From JAKACA01 sp052143575 (lineage in GTDB: Bacteria > Actinomycetota > Acidimicrobiia > Acidimicrobiales > Bog-793), in the NCBI GenBank assembly GCA_052143575.1, contig JBKQSP010000029.1:1-64000 (forward strand): a stretch of 64,000 nucleotides of DNA. The letters run 5' to 3'. This document shows positions 55,823 through 63,966 of the stretch, in pieces. Both the position numbers and the translations under genes were made by a program. The notes under the pieces were generated by a model. The model saw only the letters and a list, made by a program, of their open reading frames with translations, was not told the DNA's origin and made no database searches. Positions within the stretch are counted from its first letter, which is position 1; every line of letters starts with the position of its first letter.

Positions 55823-56713
55823 GATCTCGATGATCTGGAGCGCCCAGGGGGCGTGGCCGCCCGCTGCATCGCGTTTGTAGTGGCCGAAAGCGGCACAGCC
55901 GTTGGCGGCCGTCGGCACGAGGAGGGAGCCGCGGCATCCGATGCCGGGGCCGAGCATGAAGCGGCCGATATCGGCGGCACCCCGGAGCCACATGGCATAC
56001 GGGGGCATGGTCTGGATGGCGTCCTCGCGAAGCAGGGTGACGAGCGTGTCGATGTCATAGCGCTCGAAGGCGTCCACGTAGCGGGCCAAGAGGTCGGCGT
56101 TCTCTGCATCGACGGCCTCGGCGCGCTCGGCAGCGTCGAGCGACGACAGGGTCGCCCGTGCCCGCTGCAACGCACTGTTGACCGCTGCCACGCTCGTCTC
56201 AAGCAGCTCGGCCACCTCCGCCGCTTGCCACCGGAGGACTTCACACAGGATCAAAGCGGCTCGCTGGCGGGCCGGCAGGTGCTGCAGGGCGGCGACGAAG
56301 GCGAGGCGGATGCTCTCTCGGGCCAGTGCGAGCTCAGCCGGGTCAGCTTCCAATGGCAAGACACGTGCATCGGCGATGGGCGATATCCAGGACCCGTCCG
56401 GCAGGACGTGCTCGAGAGAGGACGCCACCGGCGCACGGGAAGGTCCGAGCTCCATCGGCCGGCCGCGGCGTTGGCGCCCGCGGAGGAGATCGAGGCACAC
56501 GTTGGTGGCAATGCGGTACAGCCAGGACCGCACGCTCGAACGCCCCTCGAAGCTCTCGGCGGCCCGCCAGGCCCTCACCATCGTCTCCTGAACGGCGTCC
56601 TCGGCGTCGAAACCCGAGCCGAGCATCCGATAGCAGTACGCAGTCAGCTCGCGGCGGTAGCTCTCGAGATCGGCAGTGGCGAGCCCGCGGGTACCGACGG
56701 TCACGGCAGGCAT
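55733..56713 (-). CDS. sigG: SigG-type ECF sigma factor with SnoaL-like tail
   Basis: Sigma factor of 326 residues. Region 2: YCYRMLGSGFDAEDAVQETMVRAWR and SVRSWLYRIATNVCLDLLRG. Region 4: LPARQRAALILCEVLRWQAAEVA. The NTF2-like C-terminal domain starts near residue 190 (LLARYVDAFERYDIDTLVTLLRE). The tail probably tunes activity in place of an anti-sigma factor. No ribosome binding site is obvious before the ATG. Confidence 0.92.
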   Translation of the reverse strand: MPAVTVGTRGLATADLESYRRELTAYCYRMLGSGFDAEDAVQETMVRAWRAAESFEGRSSVRSWLYRIATNVCLDLLRGRQRRGRPMELGPSRAPVASSLEHVLPDGSWISPIADARVLPLEADPAELALARESIRLAFVAALQHLPARQRAALILCEVLRWQAAEVAELLETSVAAVNSALQRARATLSSLDAAERAEAVDAENADLLARYVDAFERYDIDTLVTLLREDAIQTMPPYAMWLRGAADIGRFMLGPGIGCRGSLLVPTAANGCAAFGHYKRDAAGGHAPWALQIIEISGDRVAGIHSFLDVERLFPTFDLPAHLPA

Positions 56714-56808
56714 GTTACGACGGGTTCCAGCACCGGAGTCGGCACATGAGTGGGACGTCCGGAGCCGGCGCAATTCATCGCATTCATCGCATGTCCCCCT
56801 CCTCGTCG

Positions 56809-57105
56809 TCAGCCGCCCGCCATCGCACCGACGACGAAGAACGGCTCGACGCCCTTGGCGACGGCCTCTGGCAGCAGGGCGTCGGGAGGCTCGTGGGACA
56901 GGTCGTCCTCGCAGGCGAAGAAGCGTACGAACGGCCGCCGCTTCTGCGTCGTGGGATCCCGCAGCGTCCCCCGCAGCACGGGATAGGTGGATTCGAGGGC
57001 GTCAATGACTGCCCTCTGGGTGGGCGGACCGATGACCTCGACGGACACCTCTCGGTCCAGCTGCGCCAGTGTCCGCAGATGCGCCGGGAGGACGACACGG
57101 ATCAT
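56809..57105 (-). CDS. MoaD/ThiS-like ubiquitin-fold protein
   Basis: Small protein of 98 residues: VVLPAHLRTLAQLDREVSVEV and VIDALESTYPVLRGTLRD match the beta-grasp MoaD/ThiS family. The end reads FFVVGAMAGG with a terminal Gly-Gly, as needed for thiocarboxylate formation. It overlaps the stop of the BNR-repeat gene upstream by four bases. It may be a sulfur carrier; no activating E1-like gene is near. Confidence 0.85.
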   Translation of the reverse strand: MIRVVLPAHLRTLAQLDREVSVEVIGPPTQRAVIDALESTYPVLRGTLRDPTTQKRRPFVRFFACEDDLSHEPPDALLPEAVAKGVEPFFVVGAMAGG

Positions 57106-58217
57106 GGCAACGTCTGCACCTCGACGGAAAGCACGGCAGGAAGGTCCCGGACGATCGGTGCCCAGCTGTCGCCGGCGTCGGCCGACGCGTACACCTGCCC
57201 GCCGGTCGTGCCGAAATAGACGCCACAGGAATCGAGGGTGTCCACGGCCATGGCATCCCGCAGCACGTTGACGTAGCAGTTGGCCTGCGGCAAGCCCTCC
57301 GTGAGCGCCTCCCACTCGTTGCCGCCGGTCCGGCTGCGGTATACCCGCAGCTTTCCGTCCGGCGGGAAGTGCTCCGAGTCGCTCTTGATGGGGACGACGT
57401 AGACGGTCTCCGGCTCGTGGGCGTGCACGTCGATGGCGAAGCCGAAATCGGTCGGCAGGTCGCCGCTGATCTCGTACCAGGACTCGCCGGCATCGTCGCT
57501 GCGCATGACGTCCCAGTGCTTCTGCATGTAGAGCACGTGCGGGCGTGATGGGTGCATGGCGAGTCGGTGCACGCAGTGGCCGACCTCGGCGTCCTCGTCG
57601 GGGATGCCCTCGGAGTGAAGCCCCCGGTTGACGGGGCGCCACATCGTGCCACCGTCGTCGGACCGGAATGCGCCGGCCGCCGAGATGGCGACGAAGATGC
57701 GCTCAGGATCGGACGGGTCGCAGATGATCGTGTGCAAACACATACCGCCGGCTCCTGGCTGCCACGATGGCCCCGACCCATGCCCACGCAGGCCGGAGAG
57801 CTCGCTCCAGCTCTGCCCGCCATCGGCCGAGCGGAACAGCCCGGCGTCCTCGACGCCCGCCAGGACCGTGTCGGGATCGGTCAGCGACGGTTCGAGATGC
57901 CAGACGCGGGCGAACTCCCACGGGTGCGGCGTGCCGTCGTACCACTGGTGCGTCCCGGTGACACCGTCGTACTGGAACTGGTTCCCGACCGGTTGCCAGG
58001 TGGCGCCTCCGTCGTCGGACCGTTGGATGAGCTGGCCGAACCATCCGGTGGACTGTGAGGCGTAGACGCGGTCGGGCTCGGCAGGCGAGCCCTTCACGTG
58101 GTAGATCTCCCAACCGCCGAAGTGCGGGCCGCTGATGTCCCAGTCCCGTCGCTTGCCGTCAGAGGTGAGGACGAACGCACCCTTCCGTGTCCCTACCAGC
58201 ACTCGCACGCCGCTCAT
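57102..58217 (-). CDS. BNR/sialidase-repeat propeller protein
   Basis: Protein of 371 residues from MSGVRVLVGTRKGAF. At least four Asp-box-like repeats: SDDGGATWQPV, SADGGQSWSEL, SDDGGTMWRPV, SDDAGESWYEI, SADAGDSWAPI. No signal peptide, so cytosolic. The family is common in actinobacteria as a WD40/YVTN/BNR protein coupled with a MoaD-like gene, as here. The function of the pair is unknown. Confidence 0.88.
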   Translation of the reverse strand: MSGVRVLVGTRKGAFVLTSDGKRRDWDISGPHFGGWEIYHVKGSPAEPDRVYASQSTGWFGQLIQRSDDGGATWQPVGNQFQYDGVTGTHQWYDGTPHPWEFARVWHLEPSLTDPDTVLAGVEDAGLFRSADGGQSWSELSGLRGHGSGPSWQPGAGGMCLHTIICDPSDPERIFVAISAAGAFRSDDGGTMWRPVNRGLHSEGIPDEDAEVGHCVHRLAMHPSRPHVLYMQKHWDVMRSDDAGESWYEISGDLPTDFGFAIDVHAHEPETVYVVPIKSDSEHFPPDGKLRVYRSRTGGNEWEALTEGLPQANCYVNVLRDAMAVDTLDSCGVYFGTTGGQVYASADAGDSWAPIVRDLPAVLSVEVQTLP

Positions 58218-58327
58218 CTGTGCTCCTCTCCAATCTCTGCGCCGCTCCTTCGCCCTTCTCGAAAAACAGTAGCGGCGAGGGGCGCGACGTCGTGGGCTCA
58301 CATATGGACCGTGCTACGCCCCCGAAC

Positions 58328-59125
58328 TCATCGGTCGGGCGAAGCGCCCGCTCGATGATCCCGCCGAGCTCCCGGCTGTCTTGGTTTGATCTGTGTCCCC
58401 CGATTCGAGAAGCGCACGACGCAAAGGAGGGGGTCATCTGTCACGAAGGAGTCGAGACCGTCCACGACGACCGGGGTGTCCAGGCGCTCCAGGGTGGCCT
58501 CGACCATTCCGAGATGGATGCCACAGACGACGGCTCGACTCTCCCTCGCCACGTCGGCGAAGGGGCAGTGATGGAGAAGGATTCGGCTCGGGTGAGCCTT
58601 CGGGAGCGGCTCCGGTTGAAAGCCGAGATCGTCAAGGATCCGGACGACGACTCGCACGGCGGCGTCGGGCGACGTCGACTGCGCTCGCACGGTGCTGCCG
58701 TCGAAGCTGGCCGCCCAGCGGCGGCCGGCGCGTATCGCTTCGCTTCTGGCGTCGGCTACCTCGTTGAGCTGGCCCGCCAGTACTCGGGCAAGATGGTGGT
58801 AGCCGGCATCGGCGCGGACGGATCGGCTGGTTGCGTCTCCTCTGCTCGCTTCGTAGAGGACGCGGGGTCGACCCGGCACAGCTCGTTGCTCGGTGCGGCG
58901 CCTCACGAGTCCGGCCGACACGAGGACGTCGAGATGCACCCGCGCCGTGTTGCGTTGCAGGCCGATCGCCTCTGCGGCCTCGGAGGCGTCGAGGGGCCTT
59001 CGTTGACGGCGGAGGACGGCGAGCAGCTCACGGCGACTCTCGTTTGCCAGGGCGCGGTGCGTGGCGGCATCCCCACTCCCGGCCCCATCGGCAGGCACGC
59101 CGACAGTATTGCTCAGATTACCCAC
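58328..59125 (-). CDS. Winged-HTH regulator with possible metal/Fe-S site
   Basis: Regulator of 265 residues from a GTG start. The N-terminal ArsR-like HTH is LLAVLRRQRRPLDASEAAEAI with LQRNTARVHLDVLVSAGLV. The C-terminal domain has HCPFADVA and VVCGIHLG, giving H-C-x13-C-x2-H, a likely metal or iron-sulfur ligand set akin to SufR-type regulators. A redox or iron signal is inferred. The target is unknown; it lies between the BNR pair and a GNAT gene. Confidence 0.85.
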   Translation of the reverse strand: MGNLSNTVGVPADGAGSGDAATHRALANESRRELLAVLRRQRRPLDASEAAEAIGLQRNTARVHLDVLVSAGLVRRRTEQRAVPGRPRVLYEASRGDATSRSVRADAGYHHLARVLAGQLNEVADARSEAIRAGRRWAASFDGSTVRAQSTSPDAAVRVVVRILDDLGFQPEPLPKAHPSRILLHHCPFADVARESRAVVCGIHLGMVEATLERLDTPVVVDGLDSFVTDDPLLCVVRFSNRGTQIKPRQPGARRDHRAGASPDR

Positions 59126-59379
59126 TAAAACAATCGACACACTCCAGAACGATCCCTGTACGAACTGGCAGCTGCCGCCACGACGACCGCGTACTACTGA
59201 CCGTTGTCGCAAGAAAGGACCGTCGGGGATCAACTCCCGTCTGGGTAGCCACCGCGGTGCAAGACCATCGGGTAGTGCGGCAAGGTCACGCACCTGCGAA
59301 TTCGATCGTGAAGCTGACAAGGATCGGGGAGAGCAGACTCGGCGGGGGGGCCCGGCGACCATCTGTGTGCCTTGTCAGC

Positions 59380-59907
59380 TCACAGGCTGAGTTCGTAGAC
59401 GGCCTCTTCGCCGTCGATCTCGTCAATCTGGACGCCGGTCTGGCGGAAGCCGAGCTTCCCGACAACCGCCAGTGACGCAACGTTGTCCGGTGAGATCGAG
59501 GCGAAGACGACCCTTTCGCCTTGGGTTCTCGCCCAATCGACAAGTGCCTGCGCTGCTTCGGTTGCATACCCCTGGCTCCGGTGCGGAGGCAGGACCATGT
59601 AGCCGATCTCGGCGCGACCGACGTCGGCTGGGGGCCCGTGGAACCCGCAGTGCCCGATGACGGTGCCGTCTTCCTGACGGACCATGACGCGAGCACACCA
59701 TGCCCGTTCCGATGGCCGCGACCGCATGCGGGCGAGCTGAATCTCGAGGAAGAAGTCGTCCGTCGGGGCGAAGAAGCCGTCAGGCAAGGATGTCCCCTGG
59801 GCGCGCTCGGCAGCTTTTGTGTCGCGAGACAGCAAGGCCTCCAGTGTCGCCGGCTGCAGGGGCTCGAGGTGGAGCCGCGCTGTGACGAGTGGAGCGAGTC
59901 CGGTCAT
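59380..59907 (-). CDS. GNAT N-acetyltransferase (RimJ/RimL type)
   Basis: Acetyltransferase of 175 residues. RLHLEPLQPATLEALL opens the fold; acetyl-CoA binding is at LPPHRSQGYATEAAQAL (Q/RxxGxG/A type), and the last part is LAVVGKLGFRQTG. Transfers acetyl from acetyl-CoA to an amine; substrate unknown. The gap to the HTH gene (about 255 bp) shows nothing notable. Confidence 0.93.
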   Translation of the reverse strand: MTGLAPLVTARLHLEPLQPATLEALLSRDTKAAERAQGTSLPDGFFAPTDDFFLEIQLARMRSRPSERAWCARVMVRQEDGTVIGHCGFHGPPADVGRAEIGYMVLPPHRSQGYATEAAQALVDWARTQGERVVFASISPDNVASLAVVGKLGFRQTGVQIDEIDGEEAVYELSL

Positions 59908-59993
59908 GGCGGCCGGAGCTTATCGAGATGCCTGCCGCGACTCCGCCCGTTGGTTGGCGAGACCCACCCCCTCACTGAGTAGCATCGCCGGGC

Positions 59994-60650
59994 GTGACGC
60001 TTGCTCTTCTCGACCCGACGTCGTTCGTCTCGTCCTCGGGTTACGCGGCGATCTTCATTCTCTGCGTGCTGCAGTCCTGTTGCGTGCCGACGTCGTCGGA
60101 GCTGACGATGGGCTTTGCCGGGGTGCTGTCGGCCAGTGGCAAGCTGGACCTGGCTGCCGCCATCGCCATCGGCACCCTGGGCGAAGTGGTCGGGGCATAC
60201 ATCGCATGGGTCATCGGCCGAACGGCCGGCCGCGGTGTCGTGGACCGCTTCGGGAAGTACGTCCTCCTCACACACGCCGATCTCGACCGAGCCGAGCGCT
60301 GGTACGGCCGCCACGAGCGCTGGGGCGTGTTCGGTAGCCGCCTCGTCCCCCTCGTGCGGAACTTCGCCGCCCTCCCGGCCGGAGTGGCCGAGGTCCCTCT
60401 CCTCAGGTTCGGCTTGCTGACCGCCGCCGGCAGCTTGATCTGGGACGGCGCCATGGCGGGCATCGGTTACGCCGTCGGATCGCAATGGCGATCCATCATG
60501 CATGGTTTCAGCGACGCCGGCTACGTGCTCGGCGTGCTCGCCGTGCTGGCGATCGCCTTCGTGATCTACCACCGCTACCGGTCATACCGTGCCGCCACGA
60601 CGGCAGCGGACACCGCCCGGTCGGGATCGCCCGGAAACAACCCGGACTGA
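59994..60650 (+). CDS. DedA family membrane protein
   Basis: Membrane protein of 218 residues. DedA/SNARE-associated marks: YIAWVIGRTAGRGVVDRFGKY and RLVPLVRNFAALPAGVAEVPLLRF. Members flip phospholipids such as undecaprenyl phosphate or phosphatidylethanolamine-type lipids. GTG start. Monocistronic, convergent with the HD-domain gene. Confidence 0.94.
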   Translation: MTLALLDPTSFVSSSGYAAIFILCVLQSCCVPTSSELTMGFAGVLSASGKLDLAAAIAIGTLGEVVGAYIAWVIGRTAGRGVVDRFGKYVLLTHADLDRAERWYGRHERWGVFGSRLVPLVRNFAALPAGVAEVPLLRFGLLTAAGSLIWDGAMAGIGYAVGSQWRSIMHGFSDAGYVLGVLAVLAIAFVIYHRYRSYRAATTAADTARSGSPGNNPD

Positions 60651-60675
60651 CGTCGGCTCCGGCTCCTTGCGACCG

Positions 60676-61281
60676 TCAGTCGCCGTCGGCCCGCTTGAGG
60701 TAGCCGCCGAGCCGGCCGTCAACCGTCCAGCGTGCCTCGGGAAGGTGATGCTGGCGTGCCCAGCAGACCGTGAGCTCGTCGCTTCCCGCCTGCTCCAGGA
60801 GTTCGGCGCCGAGGCGGTCGTGCTCGAGGTATCTCGCCATCCTGCGGCGCCGCTCGCCGCTGCCAGTGTCAGCGCCAGCGGCGTCCCACTCCACGACGCG
60901 CCGGCGCCCGAGCGCCAGAGCGGCAAGCGTCGCCCACACCCGCCCGAAGGTGCCCAGCCGCGCCTCGATCTTGCCGACATCGTGCAGGAGGGCGGCGGCG
61001 ACGAACGCGTGAGGAAGGGCTGAGCCGTTGCCCTCTGACGCGGCCGCTTGCTCGTCCTCGGCGGCGAGTCGGAGCGCCCGCCGCGCCACGCCGATGGCAT
61101 GGCGGCGATCAGGGCCCGACATCTGGGCGAACAGCCGCCGTTCCCCGGGTCCGAGGTGGTCGAGCGCCCATTGCTCGGAGGAGCTTCGTGGGCCGATCGG
61201 AGCGAGAGATCCGAAGAACCGCACGCCGAGATGCCACATGGAACCGAAGCCTTGCAGCCCGCTCCTCCCAGACTTCGCCAT
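60676..61281 (-). CDS. HD-domain protein
   Basis: Protein of 201 residues from MAKSGRSG. HD motif: AAALLHDVGKIEARLG, with an upstream His (RRHAIGVARRAL) and a later EHDRLGAELLEQAG, the usual phosphohydrolase metal site. Likely acts on nucleotides or phosphates. The N-terminal part (GPGERRLFAQMSGPDRRHA) is typical of actinobacterial members. No neighbour clarifies the substrate. Confidence 0.9.
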   Translation of the reverse strand: MAKSGRSGLQGFGSMWHLGVRFFGSLAPIGPRSSSEQWALDHLGPGERRLFAQMSGPDRRHAIGVARRALRLAAEDEQAAASEGNGSALPHAFVAAALLHDVGKIEARLGTFGRVWATLAALALGRRRVVEWDAAGADTGSGERRRRMARYLEHDRLGAELLEQAGSDELTVCWARQHHLPEARWTVDGRLGGYLKRADGD

Positions 61282-61343
61282 GACTTTCACGGTAGTGGCG
61301 GCCGAGGGGGCCGGCGCGACACTGCACGGAGGCCGGACACGCC

Positions 61344-61371
61344 GATGCAGCCTGGTTGCCCAGGCTGCATC
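61344..61371. terminator. Hairpin downstream of doxX-type gene
   Basis: GATGCAGCCTGG-TTGC-CCAGGCTGCATC: 12 bp perfect stem, four-base loop, 30 bp after the DoxX gene stop. No T tract follows, as is common for actinobacterial terminators. Confidence 0.65.
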
Positions 61372-61400
61372 AGGTGAGACGTGGAGAGGAGCGGACCGTT

Positions 61401-61991
61401 TCAGGCTGCCTGCGCTTGCTCGACGGCCCCAACCACGCCCTGCCGCAGGCCGATGTGGCCACGGGCCGGGCGGCGCTGGAGGTAGCCCTTGATGAGGCCA
61501 TCCCCACCGATCCAGCCCGAGGTCCGCCAGGTCGCAAGGATCACGACGGCAAACAGAGCGTAGAACGGGTTGACTCCAGCCACTCCTGACAGCATGTAGG
61601 TGAGGTTGAGGACAAGAGCGCCCAGCGCAGCGGCCGGGGTGAGCAGACCGAGCACCAAGCCGACACCGGCCAGGAACTCAGCAAGAGCCACGAAGATACC
61701 GATCCAACCGGCGTTCGGCACGACGAAGCCGTGCAGGAAGGTTGCCCACCAGCTGTAGCTCGCCACCCCGTGGGCAGCAAAGCCAGCGACGCCGGCTCCG
61801 TGGTTGTGCAGGAAGTAGGGGTTCTCGGCTCCCCAGAGCTTTGCCCAGCCAGCCTGGATCCACATGATCCCAAGCCAGACGCGCATGGCGGTCCAGACGG
61901 GCGCCATGATCTTCGAACGAGTCACCCAGTTGATGATCCGCGGCGACTCGGTGTCGGAGGGATTCCCCAGTGCGTTCGTGATGGTCTTCAT
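61401..61991 (-). CDS. DoxX family membrane protein
   Basis: Membrane protein of 196 residues. DoxX marks: MRVWLGIMWIQAGWAKLWG, GWIGIFVALAEFLAGVGLVLGLLTP, and GALVLNLTYMLSG. Four helices. AGAAGGA seven bases before this ATG supports the start. Relatives form membrane complexes for thiosulfate or thiol oxidation, or oxidative-stress defence. Monocistronic with a downstream hairpin. Confidence 0.94.
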   Translation of the reverse strand: MKTITNALGNPSDTESPRIINWVTRSKIMAPVWTAMRVWLGIMWIQAGWAKLWGAENPYFLHNHGAGVAGFAAHGVASYSWWATFLHGFVVPNAGWIGIFVALAEFLAGVGLVLGLLTPAAALGALVLNLTYMLSGVAGVNPFYALFAVVILATWRTSGWIGGDGLIKGYLQRRPARGHIGLRQGVVGAVEQAQAA

Positions 61992-62189
61992 CGTGATTCC
62001 TTCTCTCATGGTCTGGCTCCTCCAAACCAATGTTCGTATCTTCGACGTGTCACCGTTCCGCCACGAGGGCCGAAAGTCCCGAGGGAGCCGGCCACTAGTC
62101 CTGAGCTTGCAGGGCCGGTTACGCGTCGTAAGGCTGCTCACGACCGACTGATGTCAGTTCACCGACAGCATCGTCGGGATTGGGCGCCT

Positions 62190-62828
62190 TCAGCGCACGA
62201 CGAGGCGCGCCGCCAAACCAAAGGGGAGTGCAGCAACGACAAGGACGGCAATGCGCAACCACAGCGGGGATCCGGCACTTGTGAAGAGCGCCTGATGCAG
62301 GGCGGCGACGGGCGCGTTCGGAAGCTTGCTCCGGCTTGCCAAGAGGCGCGGGAGGAACAAAGTGGCGATGAGCGCCGCCAGGGCCACGAGCGGCGCCGCA
62401 ACGAGCGGCCCGGTCGCCAGCACAGCGATGGCAGCCGCCACGAGGGCGAGAAGGGCGACTCCTGTCGCCATGCCGTGGGGCAGGTAGAAGAAGGCTGCGA
62501 CGCCGACGGCGGCCAGCAGGAGGCCGATCACGGCTCGCACGCGCAGGCTGGCGCGGGCCGCCAACACGAGGAGGAGGGCTGTCACGCCAGGCACGAGCAC
62601 AGCCACGACGGCCGTGCACGCCTCGACGACGCGACGGGGTGCCCCGTGGCGGGCGGAGAAGCGGATGATTGTGAGGCCGCCGGTGCCGATCACCCGCTGG
62701 GCCGTGTCGGAGAACGATTGAGCAGCGCCGGCGAAGTAGTCGAGCTTGCCGAGACCGATGGCAATCCCCGCTGCGACACCGAGGAGGAGCCAGATTCGGC
62801 CCTTTGACGGCGGAGCCAGTTCGGTCAG
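62190..62828 (-). CDS. Membrane protein coupled to a Mop-like gene
   Basis: Protein of about 212 residues with six hydrophobic helices (WLLLGVAAGIAIGLG, VVAVLVPGVTALLLVLAARA, VALLALVAAAIAVLATGPL). No ATG, GTG or TTG exists between the upstream gene and the first helix; a CTG that overlaps the upstream TGA (CTGA) is the only near-cognate start at the right place. So initiation is by translational coupling on CTG, or the start is mis-sequenced. Coupling to a TOBE protein hints at an oxyanion link. Function unknown. Confidence 0.65.
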   Translation of the reverse strand: MTELAPPSKGRIWLLLGVAAGIAIGLGKLDYFAGAAQSFSDTAQRVIGTGGLTIIRFSARHGAPRRVVEACTAVVAVLVPGVTALLLVLAARASLRVRAVIGLLLAAVGVAAFFYLPHGMATGVALLALVAAAIAVLATGPLVAAPLVALAALIATLFLPRLLASRSKLPNAPVAALHQALFTSAGSPLWLRIAVLVVAALPFGLAARLVVR

Positions 62829-63034
62829 TCCTTGCCGATCATGACTTCCGTCGCCTTGATGACGGCTTTGACGGCATCGCCTTCGCTCAACTCGAGATGC
62901 TCGGCGGAGTCCTTCGTGATGGCGGACACCACCTCCTGGCCGCCGACGAGGCGGATGACGACGGTCGACATCACGGCACCGTGCTCGACGCGGACTACCA
63001 CGCCGTCGAGCTGATTCCTTGCGCTGAGCTTCAT
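62825..63034 (-). CDS. TOBE-domain molybdate-binding protein (Mop-like)
   Basis: Single TOBE domain of 69 residues: SARNQLDGVVVRVEHGAV-type start and EHLELSEGDAVKAVIKATEVMIG end, the molbindin fold. Such proteins bind molybdate or tungstate as oligomers. It overlaps the membrane protein gene. No modABC genes are visible. Confidence 0.92.
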   Translation of the reverse strand: MKLSARNQLDGVVVRVEHGAVMSTVVIRLVGGQEVVSAITKDSAEHLELSEGDAVKAVIKATEVMIGKD

Positions 63035-63096
63035 GGCCGCAGCCTACGGTCGCCCGGACCCGTTCACTTCGCGCCGCGGCCTGGTGCCCGGCCCGA

Positions 63097-63966
63097 GTGG
63101 CAATGTGGCCTCCGGCGAGCGATCCTTCAGAGGTGCCGGCCGCTCCTGCCCTCGAGCCCGACGATGCCGCCTCACGATGGCGCCGCCACCTCGAGTCCTG
63201 GGCCATTCCTACTGACATCCTACAGGCTGCGCCGGAGTCACCGTGGGGTTTCCAGCCGGGTCGCTTCGACAAGGCGGCCGAGGCGGCCGTCGCCGATCCA
63301 GACTCGACGCCGTCGCGGACGAGCGCCCTCGAGCGGCTGCCGACGGGGGGTTCTGTGCTCGACGTCGGTGTCGGGGGCGGGGCGGCCAGCCTTCCCCTTT
63401 GCCCGCCGGCCGGGCAGCTCGTCGGCGTTGACGAGAGCGAGGCGATGCTGAGGTCCTTCGGCCTCGCGGCGACACGTCGCCGGATCCGCCACGAGGTGTT
63501 CGTCGGGCGCTGGCCGGACGTGGCGCCCGCCGCCCCCGAGGCGGATGTCGTCGTGTGCCACCACGTCGTCTACAACGTCGCCGATCTCGTCCCGTTCCTG
63601 GTCGCCCTCACGACTCACGCCCGGCGCCGAGTGGTCGTCGAGCTGACCGAGCGCCACCCCTTGAGCGGCCTCGCGCCCCTCTGGAGGTTGATCCACGGAC
63701 TCGAGCGCCCCATCCGGCCCATCGCCAGCGACGCCGTCGAGGTGGCCTCGGAGCTCGGCTACGACGTGCAGGTCGCCTCGTTCCAACGTTCCTCTCCCTG
63801 GGATCTGGCATCCATCGAGGAGCGCGTGGTCGACGCCCGCCGCCGGCTCTGCGTCGGGAGCGATCGCGACGCCGAGATCGGCGCCTATCTCGAAGCTGCC
63901 GGCACGGGCGAGCCTCGGCGGCTCGTCACGATGTGGTGGGACCCGCCAGAGCGCCACGGTTCGTGA
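63097..63966 (+). CDS. SAM-dependent methyltransferase
   Basis: Methyltransferase of 289 residues. SAM motif I: SVLDVGVGGGAASLPL; motif II: LVGVDESEAML; later VVVCHHVVYNVADLVPFL. The N-terminus begins with an unconserved stretch; a GTG or an ATG two codons later could start. Substrate unknown. It is divergent from the Mop-like gene. Confidence 0.9.
   Translation: MAMWPPASDPSEVPAAPALEPDDAASRWRRHLESWAIPTDILQAAPESPWGFQPGRFDKAAEAAVADPDSTPSRTSALERLPTGGSVLDVGVGGGAASLPLCPPAGQLVGVDESEAMLRSFGLAATRRRIRHEVFVGRWPDVAPAAPEADVVVCHHVVYNVADLVPFLVALTTHARRRVVVELTERHPLSGLAPLWRLIHGLERPIRPIASDAVEVASELGYDVQVASFQRSSPWDLASIEERVVDARRRLCVGSDRDAEIGAYLEAAGTGEPRRLVTMWWDPPERHGS

Noticed and set aside
61731..62807. Plus-strand frame of 358 codons
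   Set aside because: Antisense to the DoxX and membrane protein genes, with shadow composition and no domain.
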